Shown: positions 1 through 11,639, counted from the stretch's first letter. The stretch: DNA of 64,000 nucleotides from Dendrophyllia cribrosa (GCA_024195265.1 JAJLRJ010000009.1:34387637-34451636), one strand, 5' to 3'. Program-made: numbers and translations. Notes: a model not told the origin generated them from the letters alone.

Positions 1-366
1 GAGGTCTCGTGTATGTCTCAATGAATTCAAGATACACTGCATATTTTTTCTACAACAGGCGTGTAATTCTTGTGTCAAGTTGTGTTTGCTTCATGCGTTC
101 CATAATAGGATATAGTCTTGTGCAACGTAGCGGACTATTCCTAATATATATTTTTCAAATATACGTAATGGTCAAAAATGGTTTTTAAGTATTACACTTT
201 TTTTTAATTAGTAAATGAAAAACAAAGCAATATTTGTCTGAAAAAAAAATTCGTGCAGAGGGTTTCACCTGCAAAAAAAAATCCTGCACAAGCAATGGGC
301 GAAAAAAAAAATTCGTGCAAGCTGAAAATCCCCCCCCCCCCCATCACTTTTCTAATGGTCCGTCCC
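1..366. mobile_element. Right end of Harbinger-like non-autonomous element (duplicate copy)
   Basis: This is the right-hand part of the element described in full at 32829-34962. It carries the poly-C tract, the subterminal repeats of the type AAAAATTCGTGCA and the terminal inverted repeat ending GGTCCGTCCC, followed by the target base triplet TTA at 367-369. It holds no coding potential; the apparent 81-codon reading frame on the minus strand is a product of the A-rich and C-rich tracts. Confidence 0.6.
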
Positions 367-1757
367 TTAGTATTAACCAGCTTTCGAACAACTGGGTCCC
401 GCCTTAAGAAAGGTACTTCAGTGAAATAAAGTTTCTGTCTTAGAAACACACGGCGGCCTCCACAATGTTAAGCATTTTATGAAATCAAATTTACTTTAAA
501 TAAATCAGTCAGTCATTTTAAAACAGATGGTATAAGCTCTGGTCGTCCTTCAGTAATTTAAAAATCATTTTACTTTGTAGAGAACTTGAAAATAATACAT
601 CTTTAATATTTAATCTTAATTTTTAATTGTAGTAATTGTCTGTAGTAAAAACTAATTTGGCAATGAAACGGCCAGCAGTCGCAAAGCATTGTATTAACTA
701 ATGTTTAACTAGGATGTCGTATTTATATACGTGGTTTTCAAAGGGGTCCTAAAACATGATTAATAATAGAATTTTAGTAAGATGGTCGAACGCATTACAG
801 TGCTAAGATGCTGAAAACGTTAGATTTGAAAGTAGCATTCAGTGGTGCTAGAGTTCCAGTCCATAATGGAGTAGTAAGATAACGGTTGCTTGTTAGTCTT
901 AAATAAATTACATGTTACTGGATGTTGTCTCATTTTAAAGTCGTGGCTTCCTCTTGTGCAACTGTACATTATCGCTGAAGAAAGTTCGGCAGGGACGGAA
1001 ATGTTAACGAGCCACCTTAGACCACAGAAGTTTTTTCAGGATTCAGGTTATTTCGTCTCCCACTATATCCCACTATAAGGCGGACAATGCGGTACCTCAA
1101 ACTGTGAAGTTCAACGTTTGTGGTTACTTATAATAACCTTATTGAAGAAACATTAATGCGACATAACAGAATTCTGTTAACACTCTTATTTTTTTTTTTT
1201 TTTGCTATTTAAGGACGTTCTCGCAAAAATCTTCAAAAATTTACTTTCTTTTACGGCTTGACTTGTTGGACGTCCGTATCTGGAACAAACATGACCTCGA
1301 AGCGGTGTTCAACAAAGCCATCCGATTCCACTTCTGAATCACTTGATTGCGAATTCGAGTTGCTTGCACTGGAACTCATTTCCTCGTTAACGTTCTCTTG
1401 GGTAAGAATGATCACCACGAGCGTACTGGAGAACTAGTTCAACCAGTGACACTTACCTCCACTGATCTGCTGACCATGCTGGTTGAGGTACATCTTCAAT
1501 CTCTTGCAATATGATTATCTATGTTTTAATGAAATTATATAAAAATTTGGTGCAATTTTGTCTGCGCTGGTTCAAATTTATTTTGAACCAGTGCAAATAT
1601 ATGAACTGGAGAAAAATATTTTCACCAGGGCAAAATATTTGCACTGGTGTATAACTATATTCTACTGTTCAAATGTTGTTCCTGCTTTGATTTTACTTTA
1701 TGCCCTCCCCCCCCTTCCCCTCTGACCTCTGATGATTATTGCACAGTCCCTAACTTA
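367..1757. other. Non-coding 3' flank of a membrane-protein gene unit
   Basis: No gene is seen. The first 150 bases match the distal 3' flanks of copies B and D (compare 23080-23160 and 40870-41000). Near 1209 there is the TTAAGGACGTTC end motif of the MITE described at 48197-48850. The rest is AT-rich sequence without open frames beyond chance length. Confidence 0.5.
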
Positions 1758-2244
1758 GAGTGCGTTTTTTTGGGAAAATCCAAATCCGGATTTCTGAATC
1801 CAAAAACGGATTTTGCGTTTTTTTGGGCAAATCCAAAAACGGATCATGAATCCATAAAATCCACACTCAGGGTGGATTCTTCGGATCAAATCCAAATCCG
1901 GATTTTTAGATTCGTGATCTGAGCGTTTTTTTGGGAATGGATTCGAAAAAAGTACATCTGAGAAGCGGTCTTTCGTGCAAATTTACTCGTTCCGTTCGCT
2001 GTTTTGTTTCTTTCACGATTTCATATCATGGGCAATTCAGGTAAGATTTTGTTGCTTATATTTTGAAAACTATTTGTCGAGCAGGCTGATAAACACAAGC
2101 GAGTCAAAATAGCTTCATTTGCATACCAACGGTTTTTTTACGTTAAATGATCCGTTTTAGGATTTTTCGTTTTTTTGGTCATGAAAAATCCATATGATCC
2201 GAGATCACAAATCCAATTTTGGATTCTCCCAAAAAAGCGCAGCC
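1758..2244. mobile_element. MITE with TTA target duplication
   Basis: The ends are inverted repeats: left GAGTGCGTTTTTTTGGGA, and the right end reads as GGCTGCGCTTTTTTGGGA on the other strand. TTA flanks both ends (1755-1757 and 2245-2247), as expected of PIF/Harbinger-type insertions. The GCGTTTTTTTGGG motif recurs inside. There is no transposase. A second copy is at 36347-36831 within the duplicated segment. Confidence 0.6.
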
Positions 2245-2972
2245 TTAGTTATAAAAAGTCAGGCTACGCGTAGCCCAGGGGGAATACCCTCTATTGCTGC
2301 CTAGGTGTACTGGGTGTGGCATCATAGACATGATGAAAACATCGGGCTACGCGTAACCCAAAAAGGGACTTTCCCTCTGCTACCTGAAAACAATAGCTAT
2401 TTGATGTCTCATTTCCTCGGGGAAGTCTTGTTTAACGAGAATATTACGCAATAATGGTCAAATGCACTGGGCCGTTTTACTGACAAACTTTACTGACAAA
2501 CTTAGTTTACTTTAAAACCAGCTTTTAATATCTATTTCTAAACATCACCTGATATCACACGTTATTAAATCACATAACATGAAAACAATTATTTATTATA
2601 GCGATTCGATGAATAACTTCCCCGGGAAATCCCCTACAACATTATAGACTTTCCGAGAATGTCACGCAATGGAATAATTAAACGCACCTATCAAATTAAA
2701 AAAAAATATAGTGTTCCTTAAATTTTAATGAATATGTAGTTTTCAATTTTGTTTTCAATTTTTGATTCACCTCATAGGTTTAGCATTTGTGTTGATGCGC
2801 GGTCCCGGGTTGGAGGCTAAAATTTTCATGTCAATCAAAAAAGTGGAAGTAGACTACAAAACTCAAACAAAAACAGCTGGAAATCTAATTAAAGATTCTC
2901 GGGACGAAATATTAAAATTAAAACTAATATTATTGGTTGGAAATGAAGTAGGATTGAAAGTGGAAGTGAAAA
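2245..2972. other. Non-coding region with a palindromic 14-mer pair
   Basis: GGCTACGCGTAGCC, a perfect palindrome, occurs near 2271 and in a one-base variant near 2344. At 2790-2950 lies a sequence also found, more diverged, upstream of copies F, G and H (near 55565, 59130 and 62698). It gives a short open frame but is not clearly a gene. Confidence 0.4.
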
Positions 2973-3472
2973 NNNNNNNNNNNNNNNNNNNNNNNNNNNN
3001 NNNNNNNNNNNNNNNNNNNNNNNNNNNNNNNNNNNNNNNNNNNNNNNNNNNNNNNNNNNNNNNNNNNNNNNNNNNNNNNNNNNNNNNNNNNNNNNNNNNN
3101 NNNNNNNNNNNNNNNNNNNNNNNNNNNNNNNNNNNNNNNNNNNNNNNNNNNNNNNNNNNNNNNNNNNNNNNNNNNNNNNNNNNNNNNNNNNNNNNNNNNN
3201 NNNNNNNNNNNNNNNNNNNNNNNNNNNNNNNNNNNNNNNNNNNNNNNNNNNNNNNNNNNNNNNNNNNNNNNNNNNNNNNNNNNNNNNNNNNNNNNNNNNN
3301 NNNNNNNNNNNNNNNNNNNNNNNNNNNNNNNNNNNNNNNNNNNNNNNNNNNNNNNNNNNNNNNNNNNNNNNNNNNNNNNNNNNNNNNNNNNNNNNNNNNN
3401 NNNNNNNNNNNNNNNNNNNNNNNNNNNNNNNNNNNNNNNNNNNNNNNNNNNNNNNNNNNNNNNNNNNNNNNN
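2973..3472. other. Assembly gap, 500 N
   Basis: Exactly 500 N. The round length suggests a placeholder of fixed size rather than a measured gap. Reading frames that span it are meaningless. Confidence 0.99.
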
Positions 3473-4247
3473 TTAGGGCTTGTCACGCAATCTTTCCTCC
3501 CTCGTGCTACATAGTGGGAAATTGGACGCGAAATTAAACGAGGCCCGACGGGGCGATTGACTTCAACAAAAACGTTGGTCAGCGGTCGCAAGCTAAAGGA
3601 TTTCGTAATTCATATATTTTCCGGTAGTTTCCATGACTACTTCCAGCGATTGGTAAAATTGTGTTTGACATGATAACTCTGCGTAATAAGTAAACAGCTT
3701 ACCTCGAGCAAGAACGCAAAATCTTGGCTTTGGTTACTTTTAGGGGTGCCGCGCTATAGCGAAAAACCAACTGTATTAGCGCGCGCTGAAATAGCGCATT
3801 TAATGTCGTCAAATTGCGTCAGCAAAGTACTAATTAAAGTTCAAAAATGAAAATAGTCTAATACCAAATTTGACAAGTTAAAAAAGAACGAAATGTCACT
3901 CAAACACACAAAGTGTCACACTCCGGACGTGTGTGGTTGCTCTTTATCAGGTTTTTTATCTTTGAACCATGCAATTGCAGACTCGAGGAAATTACTACTT
4001 TTAGAAACTCGATAATATTCATCGTTTTCTCTCAAAATGACTATGATCGCGAGATTAATTCGCAATTTTAGCGCGCGCTAATACAGTTGTTTTTACAGTT
4101 GCTAATACAGTTGTTCAAAACCAATCATCGTTTTCTCTCAAAATGACAATTTTACTCGCCATACTGGATCGCGAGATTAATTCGCTATTTTAGCGCGCGC
4201 TAATACAGTTGATTTTACAGTTACTAAAACAGTTGTACATGTTCAGA
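3473..4247. repeat. Non-coding, with inverted and tandem repeats
   Basis: A segment beginning CATCGTTTTCTCTCAAAATG is repeated in tandem at about 4019-4130 and 4127-4235. The motif AGCGCGCGCTAATACAGTTG occurs on the plus strand near 4072 and 4192 and inverted near 3768, so the region is probably a degenerate MITE with inverted ends. No gene is seen. Confidence 0.45.
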
Positions 4248-4418
4248 CCAGGAGGGAGAGGTTAACTTCGCTTTCGTCACCAGGGATTGCCTGGCGGGAT
4301 GATCTTGGCCATCGTGACGTCACCATAAGCCGACCCCGCGAAGTTTAAATGGTTTGTAAACAATGCGCGCCATTCTATAAAACTTTAGTGTAAAAAAAGC
4401 GGAATTGGAAACAAAGAG

Positions 4419-7400
4419 ATGAAAAGACCAAAGGTATGTGTTAAGTAATTATTATGATGTCTAAAAATACAATATATTTTAAAAAGCAACAGATTGAAGG
4501 CACAGGAACAAACAAAATTTGGAGATCGATCAATTGAAAATGCGATTGAATTGTGAAAGTTTGTGCACTTTCGTGAACGATATCTGGAGAATACAACATT
4601 TTTTAACACCGATGGAAGAATATGACCTTGATATGGTTTAAAACTTTCGGAAGGCGATGAAAATGAATCATTTGAAACCTTCATAAAAATGATCAGTGGG
4701 TTTAAACGCATTTCTTTGTTAAAAGATTGCGTGTTGGACCTCCAGATTGCGCGACACCCGTCAAATATGAAGCAACAATGATCTATAAATGCAGTCTAAA
4801 ATGCTCCGTTACAAAGAAACTAGAAGTATAGAGTCATGTCCTGAGTTCGGAAGTAAACAATGGGCCATGGAATTTGCTTTCTTTGATAACGTGTGCGCAA
4901 AAACTGTCAGAAGTTTTAAGATTTTCCTCTGCGAGGCCAAGCGGCTGACGCAAGCTTCCCGCAAAATACTTTTAATACACGCAAGCTGTAAATGTATCTA
5001 AAAAATATGTAACCAAAACATGATTTTTTTAGGGTTATAGACAAAGTGTAAGGCCCATGGCCAAGGTGGATCCATTCACTAGACTGGTACGTAGTTTAAC
5101 TTCTTTAAACCTTAATAAATCAAGAGAAATTCAGCGTTCGCAGTTTATACGAAAGATTATCTCCTGGTCATCTTTGGAATACAAGTCAGTTGTGGATCTT
5201 ATAGATGGTAATATTATATCTAGTCTCTGAACAGGGGACCAAAAGGAAGCTGGAGATATTCAGAAGAAGTTAGACAAGAACAATGGACGCAATGGTACTC
5301 CATTTTATATTGAAATGTTCTCATAAATATGAGATCGGAGCAATATTGATTGTTTCCTCAGGCGTCCGCATGCAATGTCAAGAATTTCAAAATTCTATCT
5401 TTTTGTCTGCTTCTACAAGGGTTTATAAGAATAATAGTTGGCGAATTAATTCGCTTTTTTACACATTGTTTTGAAGTTCATTCCTCAAAATAATAAAATT
5501 CCTCTGATGAACTCAGTATACAATGTATTTCAATATATAAAACTGAAGCATATTTTCAGTATTACCATTACGTCAAAACATTTGGTCATTTATAACAACA
5601 TTCTTTTGTTTTCTTGTATTCTAGACACAATTGCAATCAAATGTTAATAAACAGAGAAAAGCCATCCAAAGAAAGATGAAGTTGATAGAGAAAAAAATGA
5701 AACAGCACATTCCCAATGTAAATTATGTAAAGGTAAGAAACCCATAGAAGGCAATATTTCACCCCAATAATAATATAATAGTCTTATGATTAAAAAGAAT
5801 GGGCCCATCATACTTGATTACAGGGCCTGGTCACATACAATAACTGTAAGATAAGTGAGGCCCATTTAGGGATTTTAGAGATAAGGGGTAACTTAAAAAA
5901 TAATTTTCTAGGGATAACTATCTAAAAAGGGTTTAAGGATAACCTATTTGAAAATGAATAATTTAGGTATAAGGTATAACTGTCCTCAAAATTATAGAGG
6001 TAAGGGATTAACCCTGATGCACAACAGTCTTGGGTCAAAAACCATAATACTTGTCAAATGCTGTCAGCCTCGTGCAATCTAATGATAGTCTAAATCCTTC
6101 AGTTCTTAATTTTGTCCCTCCATTTGAAGTGACAAAGGTGTGTTTCAAAGCACTTTTTTGAGTCCAAGTTTAGAAATAAGTCACATATCAGGGGCGGATC
6201 CAGGATTTTTCTTAGGAGGGGGTGCACCTCTAAGGAATGACGTAACTGAAGGGTGACGTAAACAAATTTTAAAAGCGAACAACGCAAACTAGGTCATCTC
6301 AGGGGGGTGCGCACCCCCTGCACCCCCCCCCCCCCCCTTAGATCCGCCCCTGCATATTTCAATTGAAATGTGCCTGTACACTCACATGAGCAACATTTTA
6401 TTATAGGCGAGAAAATCACAAGGCAAAAAATGGAGACAACTAAACAAACTTGGGAAAAAAAGAAGAGACCTGGAAATTAAAGTGCAACAACTGATGTACG
6501 ATTCATATAAGCTTTTAAAGCAAGAACCACTTTTGTACAGGAAAAAATCAGAGGTAATTAAAAGGTTATTAGAAATATGTTTAATTTGCATTTACATATG
6601 CACATGTATTTTGTGGGAATGCCATTGATATGCATGCTTTGTACAAACAGATTTTAGAAACAAATGATCCACTGGAAGATATACTAAGCTTATTTCATGG
6701 GCCTGCGATGGAAGAACCAGAACAAGAAAATTCATCTTTCCAAGGTATCATTCTTAATTCCAGGACTTGTAGAGCACAGTAGTACCCTGTGTTACATGTA
6801 AATTAGTCATTGCCTAGTTCCTGTGCGGCTTTTCCCCAGTCCTTCACGGTCAATTCGTTTCGGTGACGTATCCGAGATGAACTGCCACTTTTTCGCTCAG
6901 ACCACGTGACCCAAAAAGGATTGACCGCGGCGAAATATAGAGGCCTAGGAACTAGGCAAGATTAGTCACAACCTTCTGTGTCAAACAGAAGGTTGTGACT
7001 AATCTAACAGGGTACTTAGGGTTGATATCAATAAATCTTTAATGCACCAATCAATGTTAAACCTAAGGTGGGGGGCAAAGGCAGCTCATGTGGTGCATTT
7101 GACATACATTCTATTCTCTATCGCTGCGCTCAGCCGAATAGAACACATTTCCCATGTAAACACTACAGACAATTGGAGGGAGCCGACCAGCCATCTGGAC
7201 CAGCCATTTTATTAACAGTAAAGTAAAACTATTACAATATCTGTCTGTGTAAGCACATTGCAAACCATGGCCCCCGTAAGGGAAGTCTGTTTTAAAGACA
7301 GTATTAATTGTAAATGGTACGAAAAATTGAAATTTACTTAACGTTAGAGCGGTGATTAAGCCGGATGCGAAAAACCAGTGGAAAAATTCCTAATTCGGAG

Positions 7401-8556
7401 AAAAAACTGGAAACGTATTCTCCAAACCAATGCAGAACCACCTTAACCTCTGGAGTTTAAAGGTTGAAAATAGCTGTTTATAGCGGTACAAAAACATACA
7501 TGTAGTATGCAAAACATTACCCCGAGCAAAGTTGTAGGATGGCTGATTGACGTCAAGTGAATAGGACGAATCAAGGAGTGGTATAAATAGGCAAAAACTG
7601 CGAATGCCAAGCATGGTAATGATGCGTATGCCCATGGGAAATACATTTTTTTCATCCCCATCCCAGGCAGTTTATTATCAAATTTACAAACATTTGAACT
7701 GATTTGACATATACTTTAGGCCCCAGAGAGGGGATTTTGATTAAAGCATTTTTGGTTTGTATGAAACTATTTTATACAAGGCCCCCATTGATAACAGAAG
7801 GGGTTATTCTGTTAAAATGTTGATTTGTATTGTTATTATTATTAAGCCATAAAGGGGGGAAAATGCTGACATATCATGTTAAACCTGCCCAACCAGTGGC
7901 AGATACAGACTTTTAAAGTGGGGGTCTGAAATTTTTTGGGCCCTTTTGTCTTTAAATATTTTCGCTCACAAGGGGGGGGGGGGGGGGGCCCTCCCTAGAT
8001 CTGCCAAGACGGCATGAAAAAAAGAATAAATTCTGAAAATTTCCATACCATTAGTGACAAAAAATGACCACTAGAGTCGTTGCATGCTAAATTCGTTATT
8101 TGATGGTTTAATAGACGCCTGCAATGTAATTTACATCCATACAGTGTTTGCATAATTATGCATAATTAAAATTACGTGCATAAAGTTATCTGTTGAACCA
8201 TAAAAATATGTCACTACGTTCACATACCTTTTTTAGTCAACAATAAAAAAGACCCGTATATTTAGCAATCAATTTAAGTAACTATTGTAAAGCCAAGGCT
8301 GACATTAATGGCATTTCAATATTAGCCAAAAAATAAGCAAAATGTAATGACACAAAGTCATTTGATCAAATAGCAGACAATGGTCCCATGACTGTAACAG
8401 TAGAGGACGTTGAGGATGTTGACATAGTGGCAGACAGGAAGAGAATCAAGGAAAGAAGCCTTCCACCCAGTAGTCCAGAAATACTTATGTCCATAAACGA
8501 TCATGCCTGCAAAATAAATGGAAAACAAATAAATCATGTGGGAGGAATGGGAGAAG
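4419..8556 (+). CDS. Multi-exon gene, unknown product, inside the candidate transposon
   Basis: I read six exons joined by GT-AG introns that keep one frame: 4419-4433, 5033-5086, 5625-5732, 6407-6553, 6651-6744 and 8374-8556. The first four junctions are phase 0 and the fifth is phase 1. The start encodes MKRPK, and exon 2 contains MAKVDPF. Exons 3 and 4 are very rich in Lys, Arg and Gln and look like a basic coiled coil (KMKLIEKKMK; KKRRDLEIKVQQL), which would suit a nuclear, nucleic-acid-binding protein. Exon 6 is acidic (VEDVEDVDIVADRKR), then turns to RSLPPSSPE. I recognise no family. Intron 5 (1629 bp) holds the MITE at 6781-7017. Exon borders are my reading of splice consensus plus frame continuity and have no transcript support. 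Confidence 0.5.
6189..6352. mobile_element. MITE, CAGGGGCGGATCC family, 5-bp target duplication
   Basis: The ends are CAGGGGCGGATC and its complement GATCCGCCCCTG. CATAT flanks both sides. A long C run sits near the right end. It lies in an intron of the unknown gene. Relatives are at 33570-33725 and 33865-34145. Confidence 0.7.
6781..7017. mobile_element. MITE with strong internal hairpin
   Basis: The ends AGTACCCTGTGTTA and TAACAGGGTACT are inverted. Nested inside are the inverted pair TTGCCTAGTTCCT / AGGAACTAGGCAA and a perfect 19-bp inverted repeat with a 7-base loop at 6960-6978 and 6986-7004. It sits in intron 5 of the unknown gene. Confidence 0.6.
7018..8373. other. Rest of intron 5, repeat-rich
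   Basis: I see no exon with convincing borders. At 7905-8010 there is a decayed relative of the CAGGGGCGG MITEs (GTGGCAGATACAGAC to AGATCTGCC), with a long G run. Confidence 0.4.
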
Positions 8557-8639
8557 GTTAGTCTACAGTGTACATGATTAAATCTCAGTCTAGCTCTCTT
8601 GCAAAATTATTTACAAATTTTTAAATATTATAATTGTTA

Positions 8640-8659
8640 TTATTATACATGTAATTATA

Positions 8660-8691
<32 letters not shown>

Positions 8692-8695
8692 ATGT
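8640..8695. repeat. ATT microsatellite
   Basis: A run of ATT/TTA triplets, followed at about 8716 by a single end of the TTAACCCTATTCGG MITE family described at 10663-11275. Confidence 0.8.
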
Positions 8696-8853
8696 AGATT
8701 GGGTGAAACAGCTTTGTTAACCCTATTCGGACTGGGCTTTTGTGGTCTTTCTGACAGGGGAGGGGAGGGCTTGTAATAAACTTCCTAAAATATTCTATTG
8801 TTGCAAAACAAATTGTTCTTGGACAAACCATAAAAATCCATTTTCTTCTTCAG

Positions 8854-9150
8854 CCACATAAAAAGATGACTTTGGAATGCCTCACTGAAGAAATACTATC
8901 CCAGTATAACAGACTACAAATTGTACCAATATGTTGTGGAATTTATGAAGAACAATGGGTTTCAGCCTGTGAACAGTACAACCACAAAAACAAGTACAAA
9001 GATGGAAAGTCCATGTTCAACGTAGATGTGACACATACCCTACATCATCCCAAACAAAAAATGACAATCATTAACAAAACAGTACGAAGTACAAATTTCA
9101 ATGGAAAAGAGTGTCAGTTTGTCTTACCAGTGTCATCAAAAAACAGCCAG
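8854..9150 (+). CDS. Probable further exon of the same unknown gene
   Basis: An open frame runs from an acceptor (TTCTTCTTCAG) at 8853 to a strong donor (CAG|GTAAGA) at 9150 and encodes about 99 residues, starting PHKKMTLECL and including RLQIVPICCGIYEEQW and FNVDVTHTLHHP. The frame is phase 0, while the preceding exon ends in phase 1, so either a small exon between them is missed or the gene is broken here. I recognise no domain. Cys and His residues are present but form no familiar zinc-finger spacing. Confidence 0.4.
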
Positions 9151-9186
9151 GTAAGATGTGAGCCATGCAAGCAGCTTTTGAGGAGT

Positions 9187-9320
9187 GAGGTGCAGGATTG
9201 CAGAAAATTAATTCAGTTGTTTTTAGAACGAAGCATGATACAATGGGATGTATTGTTATTCAATGAGATAGAAATATGATTTTCATCTCATTAAACTGGT
9301 TTTCTGCAATCCTGCACCTT
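9187..9320. repeat. Inverted repeat, 21-bp arms
   Basis: The arm at 9187-9207 (GAGGTGCAGGATTGCAGAAAA is 21 bases, so only its core GCAGGATTGCAG is quoted) is complementary to 9300-9320 with one mismatch. Weaker complementarity extends inward. It lies just downstream of the last exon donor at 9150. It could be a small fold-back element or a hairpin in the transcript. Confidence 0.6.
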
Positions 9321-10147
9321 AGTGCTTTTGAGACAGTGTGTTCGCAAACTTTCTTACACAACTGCCTTCCATCCTTCTCTGCATTCAAAAACAAAACTGG
9401 CTTCCCTGGATCAGCAACAACTTATGTGAAAAGCTTTTCGTTTTGTGAAAGCTTTCCTGTCGATCGATGTTCTTTGGTCGTATTTATGACAAATTTATAC
9501 AACCGTCTGAGCGCAAGTCATACTGTCTGAGGCAAGCTTCAAATGACACTCAAATGGACTGATCATTTTTACTGCTGATTCTTTAACATTATGTTCAATT
9601 AAAATGTTTTACTATATTAATAACCTCTTCTGTGGCCAAGTTTCACGTTTCTTCACGTTATCAATCACACAAAAAAGGCAATTTTACCGTGCGAATAGCC
9701 AGAATTTCCCCCCACTTATTTTCACCCGAGGGCACGGACCGAAACGCTTTAAATAAACTTTATGCACTATTTTTTCGGTTGTAAGTACAATCCACTTACC
9801 TCTCATTAAAGAAAGATGGTAGTTACACATTCCGATCCAAACACAACACCATTTGAAGCTGGAATGATTGGAAAAACCCGCTTGAAACAGTCGTAACTGC
9901 CTGAGGAAACGCCGCCATTTTCGAAAATGTTGTGCATTTGCGCGCTTCGCTCGTCGTGACGTCACGATGGCCAAGATCATCCCGACAGCCGAACTGACGA
10001 GTTCACCCCTCCCTCCTGGTTCAGACCTATCCTGACCACGCAGAATTCTACAACTACTGCCGCTGATGATACATACTGCATCCTCACTCAAAATCATAGT
10101 CCACGAAATCCTCAAAACGATCTGTTGCGCCGTACAGCGCCCGGGTC

Positions 10148-10531
10148 TCACTCGGTCAAATGAAACACAGGGAGCCTGTCACGATTAGTGTGCTGCTCGC
10201 GATCGCTTAAGGGCTCGCAGCAAATATAAAAATACCAAATACCGTTTATTTCGCTGCTTTTTCCTCCGCCAGCATGTTTGGCAAGTCTCGACGCCACTGT
10301 CCATCGTTTGTTATTGCAAAATTTTCGGTCTTTCCTTCCATTCCTTTCGACATCCAAGTCCAACTTTGTTGCCAGTTCCTTCAAGCCCAGAAATTCTACC
10401 AGATGCCTCTTCAATGACTCTACCGTCTGCAGATCATTGTTGATGGGTGCGGCTTCGATGACGTTCGAACGCTGTATCGGAATCGATACGGTAAAAGCCC
10501 ACAATCGCTTTGATAAGACTGATAACGCCAC
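10148..10531 (-). CDS. Uncertain open frame, possible decayed exon
   Basis: A 127-codon minus-strand frame begins MALSVLSKRLW and contains a charged segment, SLKRHLVEFLGLKELATKLD, that looks like an amphipathic helix. It lies outside the transposon right end and has no neighbour it clearly belongs to. The opposite strand is also open for 94 codons, so chance is a real alternative. I recognise no family. Confidence 0.2.
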   Translation of the reverse strand: MALSVLSKRLWAFTVSIPIQRSNVIEAAPINNDLQTVESLKRHLVEFLGLKELATKLDLDVERNGRKDRKFCNNKRWTVASRLAKHAGGGKSSEINGIWYFYICCEPLSDREQHTNRDRLPVFHLTE

Positions 10532-10662
10532 GAACAGCCATGACAGAAATCGTTCCTTCTAAAGCCTGGCCACAGTAAATTGAGGATCATGTAACAGTTA
10601 TGTTAGAATCCGCCAAATTGTAAATGATGAATTTTAAAAGACTTATCAGTTAGACTTATTAA

Positions 10663-11275
10663 CTCTATTCGGCCTGGGCTTTTTTTGAGTTCCTGTGCCT
10701 GGGGGGGGGGGGGGGGGGGGGGGATTGTGCCTCTCCTCCCTCGTAACTTCAAGAACATTAAGGCTATGACAATGAAACCTAGAGGGTACATAGAACGTCC
10801 AAAACTGTCTCCTTTGCGGTCCGCACAATGGAACGATGACGTCATATGACGTAGTTATTAGGCAATTAGTTATACGGCCGCCATCTTGGATCTGCCATCT
10901 TGGATTCCTGAAATTTTTCAAAACCTCTTAAAAATCGTCCAAATTGCCTCAAAGTTAATCAAAACCAATAAATAAACGCTAAATGACGTAAAAATATAAA
11001 AGCTATAGCAATAAACATTGTTTTTCTTCATTCAAAGGTACAATATGCAAATTTCAAAACACATGGCTGTCAAAATCTTGTTATCATGGAAACATCAAGT
11101 CACGTGATCAATAAATTGTGAAATGAAATTGTTACCAGATAAATTTTCGGAAAAGTCACAAAGTTTGATGGCGTTTGAATACATATTAAAGAAGTTATGC
11201 CGTGATGTTGAAAGTCACTTTGTGCCTCCCCTCTCTCTCCCCCCCTCCCCCCCCCCCCCCCCAGGCTGAATAGGG
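10663..11275. mobile_element. MITE flanked by TTAA (piggyBac-like ends)
   Basis: Left end TTAA + CTCTATTCGGCCTGGG; right end CCAGGCTGAATAGGG + TTAA. Both ends carry long G or C runs. The TTAA target and the C-rich start resemble piggyBac-derived MITEs. The interior (10737-11220) is related to 19420-19890. No transposase is present. Confidence 0.65.
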
Positions 11276-11639
11276 TTAACGTACTATTGTCAGAGGTCTG
11301 CTGGGAAACCCAAGTATAATAAAACGTCTTAAACGCATAAATATTATCCGAAAAGGTTATTTACCAATTTTCTAAAAAGTAATACCATCGTCTTAAGCCT
11401 TTCATCAGGCGTCAGTAAAATCGAGTATAAATGTCACTTGTCAGTTACATTTTAATAATAATATTAATAATAATAAAACTTTATTTCTGTGTCAAGATAA
11501 AATATAGCAGTTACCCACTAATTAAGGACACCTATCTAAACTATCTAAATAATTATACGAACTATTTAGCTTATTTGTCAGTTAAAATTTTAGCCATTTG
11601 TCAGTTGTCAGTAAACCCCAACCAGATACTCGTTTACAG
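11276..11639. other. AT-rich spacer, no gene seen
   Basis: The stretch contains an AATAATAAT run near 11453-11475. The 72-codon frame across it is low-complexity and not convincing. Confidence 0.4.

Larger units (their letters stand above)
1..2972. repeat. Near-identical copy of 34595-37558, ending at the N gap
   Basis: The whole stretch is repeated at 34595-37558 in the same orientation. The differences I can see are mostly homopolymer or simple length changes: the poly-C tract near 330, a shortened C run near 1705, one T near 1455 and an A run near 2700. The copy ends exactly where the 500-N gap begins, whereas the right-hand copy runs on without a break toward copy D. This is what an unmerged second haplotype or a misassembled contig end looks like; a real recent segmental duplication is the alternative. 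Confidence 0.85.
4248..10019. mobile_element. Candidate DNA transposon with a multi-exon gene and 6-bp target duplication
   Basis: The left end CCAGGAGGGAGAGG and the right end (inverse CCAGGAGGGAGGGG) are inverted. Further in, a perfect 29-bp inverted match lies at 4295-4323 and 9956-9984. TTCAGA flanks the element on both sides (4242-4247 and 10020-10025), which fits a 6-bp target-site duplication. Inside is a plus-strand gene of at least six exons followed by another exon (see the separate entries). I cannot assign a superfamily, because no known transposase motif is visible. The alternative is two unrelated copies of one MITE flanking a host gene; the matching TTCAGA makes a single element more likely. 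Confidence 0.55.

Noticed and set aside
2762..3591. Reading frames of about 250 codons across the gap
   Set aside because: Most of their length is N.
9684..10151. 155-codon minus-strand frame over the transposon right end
   Set aside because: It crosses the inverted repeat and target duplication of the candidate transposon. A GTAAGT donor within it may belong to a small exon, but no coherent protein emerges.
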